DNA of 64,000 nt, taken from NCBI RefSeq assembly GCF_021026095.1, contig NZ_JAJNCU010000008.1:118487-182486 (forward strand), written 5' to 3'. Positions 16,621 to 26,836 of this stretch are shown one piece after another. The notes beneath the pieces are model-generated. The model was given only the letters and a program-made list of their open reading frames with translations, made no database searches and was not told where the DNA came from. A program made the position numbers and the translations under genes. How positions within the stretch are numbered: position 1 is the first letter of the stretch; the number at the start of each line of letters is the position of its first letter. Source of the stretch: Salinicoccus halitifaciens (lineage in GTDB: Bacteria > Bacillota > Bacilli > Staphylococcales > Salinicoccaceae).

Positions 16621-16836
16621 CTGAAAAACTATATTCTGAATACATGATTGTGAATATAATATAGGTGAGATGTGGAAACGTTTTAAGAAAATTTTAATGT
16701 TAAGAGTGTGATAAAATTTTAAGATTCCGGTAATATCTTACAAATATTATGTTATAGTATAAGCTAAATGAAAAAAATGAATTAAAACTATTAGATAGTA
16801 ATATTATTCGAAGATTCTAGAAAGAAGGTTTGTAGA

Positions 16837-18642
16837 TTGGGCGCAAGAGGACGTTACATATTACTGTTGGCGATTGACTCGCTGATAGTGACTTTTTCCG
16901 TATTTTTAGGCTACTATATTTTGGCCCCGTTTTTCCTGGATTATACATGGCCGGTGCTGGTCGGTGTCTCCATTACTCTCCTTGTCAGTCATCATGTCTT
17001 TGCTTACATTTTTAATTTATATCACAGAGCTTGGGAGTATGCGAGTGTAAGAGAACTGATGTCGATTACGAAGGCGGTGACGGCATCAATAATAGTTACA
17101 TACATATTGACGATGGTATTTTTCCAGACGTCGTTTACAAGGTTGATGATTATCACATGGATGATGCATCTTATATTGATTGGTGGCTCAAGATTGTCTT
17201 GGCGTGTAGCCAGAAGCAGAATTGTTGGTAAAGAAGATAAAGGATATCAAAATAAAAAACGTACTTTAATTGTTGGTGCCGGGCGTGGCGGAGCTATGTT
17301 GGTGAAACAAATGTTGGATACGCCGCAGATGGAGATGATTCCGATTGTCGCTGTCGATGATGATTCTGCTAAACAGCGGATGGAATTGACACACAGAGTG
17401 AGAGTTGAAGGTGGCAGGAATGATATCCAGCGCCTCATCAAGAAGTACGGTATTGAAAAAGTAGTCATCGCGATTCCTTCACTAAGTAAAAGCGAATTGA
17501 ATGAGATTCACAGTCTTTCTGTCGCAGAAGGTGTTGAAGTGATGATCATGCCAAACATCGATGATGTAATGTCAGGCAGTGTGGAAGTCAATGATTTGAA
17601 GAAAGTCGAAGTGGAAGATCTTCTTGGACGTGAACCAGTGGAACTGGACACGGAAGGTATTGAGGATCAGGTTAGAGATAAGGTGATTCTTGTGACAGGG
17701 GCTGGGGGTAGTATCGGCTCTGAAATTGTAAGGCAGATAACAAAGTTCCAACCTAGAAAAGTGGTTCTTCTTGGTCACGGAGAGAATAGCATCTATACGA
17801 TTTTAGAAGAAATCAATGCTTATAAAAACAGTGTGGAGTATATACCAATTATTGCAGATGTACAAGATCGTGAAAGAATATTCGAGGTGTTTGAAGAATA
17901 TAAACCTAATATTGTATATCATGCAGCAGCTCATAAACATGTACCGTTGATGGAATACAATCCTATAGAGGCCGTAAAAAATAATATAATAGGTACAAAA
18001 AATACGGCGGAAGCATCATGTGAATTTAGAACAGAAAAATTTGTAATGATATCCACAGATAAAGCAGTTAATCCTCCAAATGTCATGGGTGCGACGAAGC
18101 GGGTCGCTGAAATGGTAGTCCAGGCATTAGATTCAAAATCGGAATATACTACATTAGTAGCAGTTAGATTCGGTAACGTACTTGGAAGTCGAGGGTCAGT
18201 CATACCGAAATTCAGGAAACAAATAGAAGCTGGCGGTCCGATTACAGTGACAGATGAAAGAATGACGAGATATTTCATGACCATACCTGAAGCATCAAGA
18301 CTTGTTATCCAGGCTGGGACATTAGCTCAGGGTGGAGAAGTATTTGTGTTGGATATGGGAGAACCGGTCAAGATAGTAGATCTGGCTCGTAATATGATTA
18401 AATTTAGTGGGTATACAGAAGATGAGATAAAAATTGAATTTAGCGGGGTCAGACCTGGTGAAAAGTTGTATGAGGAATTATTGGATAAGAATGAAGTCCA
18501 TTCTGAGCAAATTTATGAGAAAATATATATTGGTAAAGCAAGAAGCAAGGATTTTCATGCTATAAGTTCCTTAATCACTTTGTTAAATGAGACTAAAGAC
18601 AATAGTAATATAAAGCAAAAGCTTTTGGATTTTATTCAATAA
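16837..18642 (+). CDS. capD: membrane-anchored nucleotide-sugar 4,6-dehydratase (CapD/PglF-like)
   Basis: A 601-residue polysaccharide enzyme. Four membrane helices (about 5-130) precede a CoA-binding-like Rossmann domain (LIVGAGRGGAML near 148) and a catalytic SDR domain starting with VTGAGGSIGSEIVRQ near 288. The UDP-GlcNAc 4,6-dehydratase marks HAAAHKHVPLMEYNP and STDKAVNPPNVMGATKR are present. It converts UDP-GlcNAc to a 4-keto-6-deoxy sugar, precursor of QuiNAc- or D-FucNAc-type residues. The TTG start lies seven bases behind AGAAAGAAGG. It is the first gene of the polysaccharide locus; GC content falls noticeably towards its 3' half. Confidence 0.85.
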   Translation: MGARGRYILLLAIDSLIVTFSVFLGYYILAPFFLDYTWPVLVGVSITLLVSHHVFAYIFNLYHRAWEYASVRELMSITKAVTASIIVTYILTMVFFQTSFTRLMIITWMMHLILIGGSRLSWRVARSRIVGKEDKGYQNKKRTLIVGAGRGGAMLVKQMLDTPQMEMIPIVAVDDDSAKQRMELTHRVRVEGGRNDIQRLIKKYGIEKVVIAIPSLSKSELNEIHSLSVAEGVEVMIMPNIDDVMSGSVEVNDLKKVEVEDLLGREPVELDTEGIEDQVRDKVILVTGAGGSIGSEIVRQITKFQPRKVVLLGHGENSIYTILEEINAYKNSVEYIPIIADVQDRERIFEVFEEYKPNIVYHAAAHKHVPLMEYNPIEAVKNNIIGTKNTAEASCEFRTEKFVMISTDKAVNPPNVMGATKRVAEMVVQALDSKSEYTTLVAVRFGNVLGSRGSVIPKFRKQIEAGGPITVTDERMTRYFMTIPEASRLVIQAGTLAQGGEVFVLDMGEPVKIVDLARNMIKFSGYTEDEIKIEFSGVRPGEKLYEELLDKNEVHSEQIYEKIYIGKARSKDFHAISSLITLLNETKDNSNIKQKLLDFIQ

Positions 18643-18669
18643 TAAAATATTTAATAAAAGAGGCATTAT

Positions 18670-19917
18670 ATGAATAATAAGAAGGATATACTTTTTTTAT
18701 GCCAGTATTTCTATCCGGAGTATATATCATCAGCGACTTTACCATATGACACGGCAAAAAGACTTTCAGAAGAAGGGTTTTCAGTTGATGTCATAACAGG
18801 GTATCCGAAGGAATATACATCAGAAGAATCAATCCCTGAAAATGAAGTTATAAATGATATTTGGATAAGCAGGTTGAACTATAAACAAATGGACAGAAGT
18901 TCTTTTGTAGGAAGATTGATAAATTACTTCTCCTTTACGATATCTGTATTCAAGAAATTTGGGAGATTAAGAAATTATAAAGTTATTGTAGTCTACTCTA
19001 ATCCACCGGTACTGCCAATAATTCCAGCTCTAGCAAAAAAGCTGTTTGGTGTAGATGTAGTTTTTGTAAGTTATGATATATACCCCGAGATAGCACAAAA
19101 AACCGGGGTTCTCTCGGAAAATAGTGTCCTTTCAAAAATAATGAATTTATTAAATAAATTTATATTTAAAAATTTAACGAGTGTCGTTGCACTCTCAAAT
19201 GAAATGAAAAGTTTCCTATTACAAAATAGGTCCCAGTTGCAAAGTGAGCAAATAGAAGTCATACCTAATTGGCATGAGGATAATAATAAAGAAGATAGAA
19301 GATTCTTATATGAAGATTCTTCATATTTCAAAACACTGAAGCAATCGAATAAATTAATAGTTTCTTACTTTGGAAACTTAGGAACAGCACAAGATATAGA
19401 AACATTAATGAATACTATGTTAAAAGTTAAGGCAGAGGATAACATTCATTTTTTATTTGCCGGACATGGAAATAAATTAGAAAAGCTTAAAGAATTTGTG
19501 CATCAGCATGATATTACCAATATAGACATCTATTCTTATCTTCATGGACAAGAATTTTCTGAGGCACTAGATGCGAGTGATTGCTTTATTGTAACGTTGG
19601 ATGAAAAGCTAAATGGGCTGGCTGTACCAAGTAAAACTTACAGCTATCTAATGGCGGGCAAGCCGGTTATTGCAATAATGAGTGAGAACTGCGATATAGT
19701 TACAGATTTGACAGATTATAATGCTGGCTTACATGTTAAGAATGGTGACTCTGAAAGCTTAAGAAAACAGCTGATTAATTTAGGTGAAAAAGGGCGAGTT
19801 GAAAATATGGGCAGAAATGCAAGAAAATTATTTAAAGAGAAACATACAAAAGACATATCTACACAAAAATATGTGGATTTAATAACAAAAATTCGGGGGG
19901 ACATGAAGAATGTTTAA
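18670..19917 (+). CDS. GT4-family glycosyltransferase (WbuB/CapL-like)
   Basis: A 415-residue GT-B glycosyltransferase. The N-terminal half has FLCQYFYPEYISSATLPYD, typical of WbuB-type enzymes; the C-terminal half has VSYFGNLGTAQDIETL and VPSKTYSYLMAGKPVIA, with nucleotide-sugar binding residues. WbuB-like enzymes are linked to transfer of L-FucNAc, which fits the UDP-L-FucNAc genes immediately downstream (inference). The stop overlaps the capE start by eight bases. Confidence 0.8.
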   Translation: MNNKKDILFLCQYFYPEYISSATLPYDTAKRLSEEGFSVDVITGYPKEYTSEESIPENEVINDIWISRLNYKQMDRSSFVGRLINYFSFTISVFKKFGRLRNYKVIVVYSNPPVLPIIPALAKKLFGVDVVFVSYDIYPEIAQKTGVLSENSVLSKIMNLLNKFIFKNLTSVVALSNEMKSFLLQNRSQLQSEQIEVIPNWHEDNNKEDRRFLYEDSSYFKTLKQSNKLIVSYFGNLGTAQDIETLMNTMLKVKAEDNIHFLFAGHGNKLEKLKEFVHQHDITNIDIYSYLHGQEFSEALDASDCFIVTLDEKLNGLAVPSKTYSYLMAGKPVIAIMSENCDIVTDLTDYNAGLHVKNGDSESLRKQLINLGEKGRVENMGRNARKLFKEKHTKDISTQKYVDLITKIRGDMKNV

Positions 19918-20932
19918 AGACAAGACACTTCTTATTACCGGAGGCACAGGATCCTTTGGCAATGCAGTCTTAGAACGTTTTCTTAATACTGATATAAAAG
20001 AAATCAGAATATTTTCACGTGATGAAAAAAAGCAAGATGATATGAGAAAGAAATATAAAAACAATAAAATTAAGTTTTACCTCGGTGATGTTCGTAACAA
20101 AGACAGTGTGAAAAATGCTATGTATAATGTGGATTTTGTTTTTCACGCAGCTGCATTGAAGCAAGTTCCTTCTTGCGAATTCTTCCCGATGGAAGCCGTT
20201 AAAACAAATGTTATAGGGACTGAAAATGTACTCGATGCATCAGTGGAATTTGGAGTGCAAAAAGTAATTTGTCTTTCTACAGACAAAGCTGCTTATCCTA
20301 TCAATGCCATGGGAATTTCGAAGGCAATGATGGAAAAGGTTTTTGTAGCTAAATCCAAAAATGTAGACTCAGAAAGAACGCTTATCTGTGGAACCAGGTA
20401 TGGTAATGTAATGGCTTCTCGTGGTTCGGTTATACCACTCTTTGTAGATCAGATAAAAAGTGGTCAAGACATTACTGTAACAGACCCTGATATGACAAGA
20501 TTCCTAATGAGTTTGGAAGAGGCAGTAGAGTTGGTGATCTTTGCGTTTGAAAATGCGGAAGCGGGGGACATCATGGTGCAGAAATCTCCAGCATCAACTA
20601 TTAAGGATTTAGCCCAAGCCATTAAGGAACTTTTTAATGCTGACAATGAGATTAAAGTCATTGGAACAAGACATGGAGAAAAACTTTATGAAACATTATT
20701 GACCAGAGAAGAGCATGTGGTTGCAGAAGACATGGGGGATTTTTACAGAGTCCCTGCTGATTCACGTGATTTAAATTATGATAAATATTTCGTAGAAGGC
20801 GATAAGGAACTATCTTCTGAAGAGGAATATAATTCACACAATACGACCAGGTTAAATGTAGAACAGATTAAAGAAAAGCTTTTGGAATTGGAATATGTTC
20901 AAGAAGAGCTTAAGGAGTGGGTCCATTCATGA
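19910..20932 (+). CDS. capE: UDP-GlcNAc 4,6-dehydratase/5-epimerase (CapE-like)
   Basis: A 340-residue soluble SDR enzyme with the cofactor motif TGGTGSFGNAVLERF at residue 10, HAAALKQVPSCEFFPMEAVK near 82 and the altered catalytic region STDKAAYPINAMGISKAMMEK. Length and motifs fit S. aureus CapE, which starts the route from UDP-GlcNAc to UDP-L-FucNAc by dehydration and C5 epimerisation. It is followed by capF and capG in the order known from S. aureus cap5/cap8, with a four-base overlap to capF. Confidence 0.9.
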   Translation: MFKDKTLLITGGTGSFGNAVLERFLNTDIKEIRIFSRDEKKQDDMRKKYKNNKIKFYLGDVRNKDSVKNAMYNVDFVFHAAALKQVPSCEFFPMEAVKTNVIGTENVLDASVEFGVQKVICLSTDKAAYPINAMGISKAMMEKVFVAKSKNVDSERTLICGTRYGNVMASRGSVIPLFVDQIKSGQDITVTDPDMTRFLMSLEEAVELVIFAFENAEAGDIMVQKSPASTIKDLAQAIKELFNADNEIKVIGTRHGEKLYETLLTREEHVVAEDMGDFYRVPADSRDLNYDKYFVEGDKELSSEEEYNSHNTTRLNVEQIKEKLLELEYVQEELKEWVHS

Positions 20933-22038
20933 ATATTATGGTGACTGGAGCAAATGGTTTTATAGCAAAAAATCTGATTGCAGATTTAAGACATAATGGT
21001 GAACACAATGTTTTAAAAATAACTCGAACCACAAGAAAAGAAGAATTGGAGAAAGCATGCGAACAAGCTCAGTTTATCTTTCATTTGGCAGGTGTCAACA
21101 GACCGGAAAAAGAAAATGAATTTATGGAAGGCAATCATGATTTCACTAAAGAACTACTCTTGGCTTTGAAGAAATACAATAATACTTCACCAATACTTAT
21201 TACATCATCCATACAGGCTGAACAAAATAACCCTTACGGCAAAAGTAAGAAAGCAGCAGAGGATCTAGTTTTTGAATATGGTAAAGAACTAGGAATCAAA
21301 ACCCTTGTCTACAGATTGCCTAATGTATTCGGTAAGTGGTGTAAACCTAACTATAATAGTGTGGTAGCGACCTTCTGTCATAACATCACTCATAATTTAC
21401 CTATTCAAATTAATGACTCTCAAAAAAAATTGAGGTTGGTATACATAGACGACATAATTAAAGAATTTCAAAATAGTATGGATGGTCTTGAGAATAGAAA
21501 AAATGACTATTGTGAAGTAGAGCCGGTTCATCAAGTGGAGTTAGGAGAGATTGCTGATTTACTTCAGAGCTTTAAAGAGACTAGGAATGATCGTTCAATA
21601 CCTGATTTGAGTGATCCTTTTACTAAAAAGCTCTATAGCACTTATTTAAGTTATCTACCGGAAGATGATTTTGGTTATGATTTAAAAATGAATGTAGATG
21701 AAAGAGGTTCTTTCACAGAGTTTTTAAAAACAGCTGATAGAGGACAAGTATCAGTCAATGTATCGAAACCTGGGATTACTAAGGGAAACCATTGGCATCA
21801 CACTAAAAATGAAAAATTTCTGGTGGTAAGTGGTAAAGGTGTTATTCGTTTTAGAAAAATCAACGAAGATGAAATAATGGAATATCATGTCAATGGAGAA
21901 GAGCTTGAAGTGATTGATATACCAGTTGGATATACCCATAACATAGAAAATTTAGGGAACACTGATATGGTGACAATCATGTGGGCGAATGAGTTATTCG
22001 ATCCTGAAAATCCGGATACATTTTATGAGGAGGTCTAA
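20929..22038 (+). CDS. capF: bifunctional CapF-like epimerase/reductase
   Basis: A 369-residue protein, exactly the length of S. aureus CapF. The N-terminal SDR domain (MVTGANGFIAKNLIADL, NPYGKSKKAAEDL) reduces the 4-keto sugar and the C-terminal cupin domain (from about 250; KGNHWHHTKNEKFLVVSGKG supplies the Zn-binding His residues) epimerises at C3. ATG 20929 is preferred over GTG 20917 since AAGGAG lies at 20912-20917 and the family begins with MNI. Second step of UDP-L-FucNAc synthesis. Confidence 0.92.
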   Translation: MNIMVTGANGFIAKNLIADLRHNGEHNVLKITRTTRKEELEKACEQAQFIFHLAGVNRPEKENEFMEGNHDFTKELLLALKKYNNTSPILITSSIQAEQNNPYGKSKKAAEDLVFEYGKELGIKTLVYRLPNVFGKWCKPNYNSVVATFCHNITHNLPIQINDSQKKLRLVYIDDIIKEFQNSMDGLENRKNDYCEVEPVHQVELGEIADLLQSFKETRNDRSIPDLSDPFTKKLYSTYLSYLPEDDFGYDLKMNVDERGSFTEFLKTADRGQVSVNVSKPGITKGNHWHHTKNEKFLVVSGKGVIRFRKINEDEIMEYHVNGEELEVIDIPVGYTHNIENLGNTDMVTIMWANELFDPENPDTFYEEV

Positions 22039-22041
22039 AGT

Positions 22042-23169
22042 ATGGAGAAACTTAAAGTTATGACAGTAGTAGGAACAAGACCGGAAATAATAAGGCTTTC
22101 TGCTGTAATTAACCGTCTGGAAGAATCTGAGGCTATAGAACATGTGTTAGTACATACTGGCCAAAACTACGATTACGAGCTTAATGAAGTCTTTTTTAAT
22201 GACTTTAATTTAAGAAAACCAGATTATTTTTTGGAAGCAGCGATAGGCACAGCGGTTGAAACGATTGGCAATATACTGATTAAGGTGGATCCTATTATGG
22301 ATAAAGTAAAACCAGATGCCTTTTTAGTATTAGGTGATACAAACAGCTGCTTATGTGCTATAGCAGCTAAACGCAAAAAAATCCCGATTTTTCATATGGA
22401 AGCAGGGAATAGATGCTTTGATCAAAGAGTGCCGGAAGAGACAAACAGAAAAATAGTAGATCATATAGCAGATATTAACTTAACTTATAGCGACATAGCG
22501 AGGGAATATTTACTTAGAGAAGGACTTCCTGCCGATCAGATTATCAAAACTGGGAGTCCAATGTTAGAGGTACTTAATTCAAGAAAAGATGATATAGATA
22601 AGTCAAATATAATAGAAAAATTGAATCTTAAAGAGAACCAATACTTTGTAGTTTCAGCTCATAGAGAAGAAAATATTAGTTCAGAAAAGAATTTTAATGA
22701 TCTTGTCGATAGCTTGAATGCTATCGCTAAAAAATATCAAATGCCTGTAATTGTGAGTACCCATCCGAGAACCAAAAAGATGATAGAAGAGAAAAATGTA
22801 GTATTTAATTCATTAATAAATACTATGAAACCTTTAGGTTTCAATGATTATGTGAAACTTCAAAAAGGAGCAAAGGCTGTATTAAGTGATAGTGGAACAA
22901 TAAGTGAAGAATCTTCAATTTTAGGTTTTAAAGCACTTAATATTAGAGAAGCTCATGAGAGACCGGAAGCAATGGAAGAAGGCGCGGTTATGATGGTAGG
23001 ACTTAAGCAAAATAGGGTTCTCCAAGGAATCAGTATACTAGAAAATCAGAAGAAATATGATTTAGACATGGTGAAAGATTATAATGTTGATAATGTTTCA
23101 CATAAGGTTTTAAGAGTTATCTTATCTTATTCTGACTATATAAATAGAAAAGTATGGAGAGAGTCTTAA
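22042..23169 (+). CDS. capG: CapG-like UDP-HexNAc 2-epimerase
   Basis: A 375-residue member of the UDP-GlcNAc 2-epimerase (WecB) fold: MTVVGTRPEIIRLSAVI at the start, HTGQNYDYELNEVFF near 34, the catalytic HMEAGNRCFDQRVPEETNR near 117 and SDSGTISEESSILG near 283. In S. aureus CapG performs the last, C2 epimerisation giving UDP-L-FucNAc. RBS GAGGAGG overlaps the end of capF. Its stop shares one base with the next start (TAATG). Confidence 0.92.
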   Translation: MEKLKVMTVVGTRPEIIRLSAVINRLEESEAIEHVLVHTGQNYDYELNEVFFNDFNLRKPDYFLEAAIGTAVETIGNILIKVDPIMDKVKPDAFLVLGDTNSCLCAIAAKRKKIPIFHMEAGNRCFDQRVPEETNRKIVDHIADINLTYSDIAREYLLREGLPADQIIKTGSPMLEVLNSRKDDIDKSNIIEKLNLKENQYFVVSAHREENISSEKNFNDLVDSLNAIAKKYQMPVIVSTHPRTKKMIEEKNVVFNSLINTMKPLGFNDYVKLQKGAKAVLSDSGTISEESSILGFKALNIREAHERPEAMEEGAVMMVGLKQNRVLQGISILENQKKYDLDMVKDYNVDNVSHKVLRVILSYSDYINRKVWRES

Positions 23170-24323
23170 TGAGAGAAAAAGTTTTAATAATGGCGCCTTA
23201 TTATTCACCCAGTTTTAAAGCAGGAGGGCCTGTTCAATCTATTAAAAATATAGTAGATAATTTATCGAACGAATATGATTTCTTTATAGTTACCTCAGAT
23301 AGGGACCTTGGAGATCAATCTCCTTTTGAAAATATTGAAGTAGATTGTTGGATAAAGAATGGTAAAGCAAACGTAATGTATACAGATGCTTCTAAACTCA
23401 ACATTTTTAAGATTAACAAAATAATCACTTCAACTAATGCAAATACTATATATTTGAATAGTTTTTTTAACTACAAGTTTAGTATTATTCCAACAGTTCT
23501 AAAGAAGCTAAAATTATTGCCAAACAAAAAAATTGTTTTAGCCCCGCGAGGAGAGTTTTCACCTGGTGCCTTTAAATTAAAAAAAATCAAAAAGAGTATG
23601 TATGTAAATTTTACAAAATTATTAGGTTTATATAAGCATATTGAATTTCATGCTACCGCTGAATCTGAAAGAAACCACATTATGGATATATTAGGAAAAG
23701 GCAAAGTTATAAAAGTAGCAAATAATTTAACTGCAAATTATGAGGGATTAACTTTTAATAAAAAGATCAATAAGAAACCTGGAAATGTTGATTTAGTGTT
23801 TGTTTCTCGCATACATCCAAAGAAAAACCTGCATTATGCTATTGAACTATTAAAAGAGTTAAAAGGAAATATTACATTTAATATATTTGGTCCCATTGAG
23901 GACGCTAATTATTGGGATAAGTGTTTAGCTATCATTAACAACTTACCAAAAAATATTAATGTAAAATATCGTGGATTGGCTACACGAGAACAAGTCAATG
24001 ATATATTTATGGATAATCATTTTTTCTTATTTCCAACTTTAGGTGAAAATTATGGGCATGTTATTTCTGAAGCTTTGATAGGAAGTTGTCCTGTTATTAT
24101 AAGCGATGAAACTCCTTGGAGAAATTTGGAGAAAATTCAGGCGGGATGGGATATCCCTTTAGACAATAAAAACGAATATTTAGAAACTTTATCTTGTATC
24201 ATTAAAATGGATGAAGAAGTTTATAAAACTTTTGCACGCTCTGCATTTGAGTTTGGGAAAAAAGTCTCTAATAGTGAAGATGAATTAGAGAATTATATAA
24301 AATTATTTAGCTTTAAATCTTAG
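23169..24323 (+). CDS. GT4-family glycosyltransferase
   Basis: A 384-residue GT-B transferase: APYYSPSFKAGGPVQSI near the start, the acceptor-side APRGEFSPGAFKLKKIKK typical of one GT4 clade, and the C-terminal donor-binding FPTLGENYGHVISEAL. It is one of only two non-priming transferases in the locus, so the repeat unit is probably a trisaccharide (inference). ATG 23169 follows GGAGAG and overlaps the capG stop; the upstream in-frame ATG 23154 lies inside capG without a ribosome site. Confidence 0.82.
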   Translation: MREKVLIMAPYYSPSFKAGGPVQSIKNIVDNLSNEYDFFIVTSDRDLGDQSPFENIEVDCWIKNGKANVMYTDASKLNIFKINKIITSTNANTIYLNSFFNYKFSIIPTVLKKLKLLPNKKIVLAPRGEFSPGAFKLKKIKKSMYVNFTKLLGLYKHIEFHATAESERNHIMDILGKGKVIKVANNLTANYEGLTFNKKINKKPGNVDLVFVSRIHPKKNLHYAIELLKELKGNITFNIFGPIEDANYWDKCLAIINNLPKNINVKYRGLATREQVNDIFMDNHFFLFPTLGENYGHVISEALIGSCPVIISDETPWRNLEKIQAGWDIPLDNKNEYLETLSCIIKMDEEVYKTFARSAFEFGKKVSNSEDELENYIKLFSFKS

Positions 24324-24348
24324 AAATGATTTCTTTGAAGGTGATTAG

Positions 24349-25593
24349 TTGGATGCAAAGGTTTTAACATTTAGAAATAACTTTTCATGGACATTCTTTT
24401 CAGGAGTTTTTTATGCTTTTAGTCAATGGTATATTATATCCATTATTGCAAAACTTACTGATGCTGAAACTGTTGGACTTTATTCGTTGGCTCTTGCTAT
24501 CACTGCTCCCATATTTTTATTTTTATCGATGAATTTAAAGTCCATTATAGCTACAGATATACAAGGAGAAACTAGTTTTTCGAAGTATTTTATCTTTAGG
24601 TTTGTTACTTCGTCAATGGCATTAGGAATTTCCACACTTTTGTTATTTATACTGCCTTTTGAAAATTACTATAAAATAGTAATTTTTTTAGTGGCTGGTG
24701 TAAAATGGGTCGAGACACTTAGTGATGTATGCCATGGAAAATTTCAGCAAAAAGAAAATATGAGATATGTTGCTATCTCTAAATGTTACAGGGCTTTATT
24801 CTCAATTATTGTATTTACTGTAGTCCTATGGTTTACAGATAGTCTTATACTATCTTTGTTGTTTCAATTAGTATCATGGTTATTAGTAGTTTTGTTCTAT
24901 GACTTTTTAAAAATCAAGAAAGACTATAGTTTAAGTATTACTAAACCTTCGCTAAATTTTTTTACCTTCAAAAAATTAATGATTTATGCAATTCCATTAG
25001 GGATCGCGATGACATTGGATTCTCTTCATGCAAATTTACCAAGGTATTTTATATCTTTCTTTAACGGTGAAGAGGCTTTAGGAATATATGCTGGAATAAG
25101 TTATATTATGATTGCTGGTCAAACTTTCATAGTATCTTTATCACAGGTTACAATTCCAAGATTAGCAAAATACTACATAACTGATTTAAACGCATATAAA
25201 AAGTTAATAGGGAAGATGTTATTTTTAGCGTTTCTATTGGGAGTAATTGGATTAGTTGTAGCTATTCTTTTTGGAAACACAATTTTATCATTGTTGTATA
25301 GCGAAGAATATATTGGGTATAAAAACATTCTCATTCTTATAATGGTAACATCTATATTCTGGTATATGTCAGGATTTTTAAATGCAGCTTTGATTGCTAC
25401 GAGAAGATTTAAAATTCAAATCCCAATTTATTTGAGTTCCACACTGATCACGCTCGTATTATCAATTTTATTAATTCCATTATATGCTCTTAGTGGGGCA
25501 GTCTTGGCACTATTAAGTGGGCATCTTTTAAGGTTTATCTTTTCATTATTCATGGTGAATAAAGCTATTAAAAATAACCAATATATTCATTAG
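24349..25593 (+). CDS. wzx: Wzx-type polysaccharide repeat-unit flippase
   Basis: A 414-residue membrane protein with about 12 helices, of the oligosaccharide flippase (MOP/PST) family: NFSWTFFSGVFYAFSQWYII at the start and a conserved middle PLGIAMTLDSLHANLPRYFIS. It would flip the undecaprenyl-linked repeat unit to the outer face before polymerisation by the protein at 27864. The TTG start is ten bases behind GAAGGTG. Confidence 0.85.
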   Translation: MDAKVLTFRNNFSWTFFSGVFYAFSQWYIISIIAKLTDAETVGLYSLALAITAPIFLFLSMNLKSIIATDIQGETSFSKYFIFRFVTSSMALGISTLLLFILPFENYYKIVIFLVAGVKWVETLSDVCHGKFQQKENMRYVAISKCYRALFSIIVFTVVLWFTDSLILSLLFQLVSWLLVVLFYDFLKIKKDYSLSITKPSLNFFTFKKLMIYAIPLGIAMTLDSLHANLPRYFISFFNGEEALGIYAGISYIMIAGQTFIVSLSQVTIPRLAKYYITDLNAYKKLIGKMLFLAFLLGVIGLVVAILFGNTILSLLYSEEYIGYKNILILIMVTSIFWYMSGFLNAALIATRRFKIQIPIYLSSTLITLVLSILLIPLYALSGAVLALLSGHLLRFIFSLFMVNKAIKNNQYIH

Positions 25594-25606
25594 GAGGAAA
25601 CAGTCA

Positions 25607-26773
25607 TTGAGAATTACAATTATAGGATTAGGGTATGTTGGACTATCAAATGCAGTATTGCTTGCACAAAACAATGAAGTGATAGCCTTGGACATTCTAG
25701 AAGAAACTGTCGAAAAAGTGAATAACAAGACATCCCCTATTAACGATAAAGAAATCGAATTTTATTTAAAGTATAAAGACCTTAATTTAAAAGCAACTAC
25801 AAACTATATAGAAGCTATTGAAAATTCAAACTACGTAATAGTTTGTACGCCAACAAACTATGATCCTGATCAAAACTTTTTTGATACAAGTACTGTAGAA
25901 GAGTCAATAAAAAAGGTCTTAGAAATTAATAAAGAGGCCTATATAATAATCAAATCAACTGTACCTGTCGGCTTCACAGATGATATGAAAGAGCAGCATT
26001 CCTATAACAAAATAATATTTTCTCCAGAATTTTTACGGGAAGGAAAAGCTCTTTACGATAATTTAAACCCGGCTAGAATCATCGTTGGAGGAGAGGGCCA
26101 TGGAGCTAAGCAATTTTCAGAGCTTCTTCTTCAAGGCGCTGAGAAAGCCGACATTCCAGTAGTATTTTCTAATCCTACTGAGGCGGAGGCAATAAAGTTA
26201 TTTGCCAATACATATCTCGCTATGAGAATATCATTCTTTAATGAATTAGATTCCTTCTCTGAAATAAGAGGGTTGGATACGAAGCAAATTATTGAAGGGG
26301 TCAGTCTTGATCCGAGAATAGGTAATCATTATAATAATCCATCTTTTGGTTATGGAGGTTATTGCTTGCCTAAAGATACCAAACAATTACTTGCTAACTA
26401 TAGAGATGTGCCAAATAATATAATGAGTGCTGTAGTGGAATCCAACCAGACACGGAAGTTTCATATCGCCGACAGGATAATGAAAAAAAACCCTAAATCT
26501 GTAGGGATTTATAGACTCACTATGAAATACAACTCTGACAATTTTAGAGAGAGTGCTATTCAAAGCGTTATTGACACCCTCTTAAATAACCATATCGAAG
26601 TAGTTATTTACGAACCTTTGGTAGAAGGTAATCAGTATGAGGGACTTAAAGTAATAGATGATTTTGAGACATTTACAGAGTATGCAGATATTATTATAGC
26701 GAACAGATTTTCAAAAGAATTAGAGAGTGTTAATGAAAAAGTATATACGAGAGATGTTTTTGGGAGAGATTAA
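25607..26773 (+). CDS. ugd: UDP-glucose 6-dehydrogenase
   Basis: A 388-residue nucleotide-sugar dehydrogenase with the NAD motif GLGYVGLSNAVLLAQ at residue 6, KSTVPVGFTDDM, FSPEFLREGKALYDNLNPAR and the catalytic cysteine in GYGGYCLPKDTKQLL near 255. The short Ugd form with this motif set oxidises UDP-glucose to UDP-glucuronate; a UDP-HexNAc dehydrogenase would normally be longer. The substrate could be supplied through galU at 29652. The TTG start is nine bases behind AGGAGG. Confidence 0.88.
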   Translation: MRITIIGLGYVGLSNAVLLAQNNEVIALDILEETVEKVNNKTSPINDKEIEFYLKYKDLNLKATTNYIEAIENSNYVIVCTPTNYDPDQNFFDTSTVEESIKKVLEINKEAYIIIKSTVPVGFTDDMKEQHSYNKIIFSPEFLREGKALYDNLNPARIIVGGEGHGAKQFSELLLQGAEKADIPVVFSNPTEAEAIKLFANTYLAMRISFFNELDSFSEIRGLDTKQIIEGVSLDPRIGNHYNNPSFGYGGYCLPKDTKQLLANYRDVPNNIMSAVVESNQTRKFHIADRIMKKNPKSVGIYRLTMKYNSDNFRESAIQSVIDTLLNNHIEVVIYEPLVEGNQYEGLKVIDDFETFTEYADIIIANRFSKELESVNEKVYTRDVFGRD

Positions 26774-26836
26774 CGTAGGATTAAAGAGCAAATAGTTAAG
26801 AAAAATCTCTGAAAAGTGGAAAGGAAAATTAGTAGC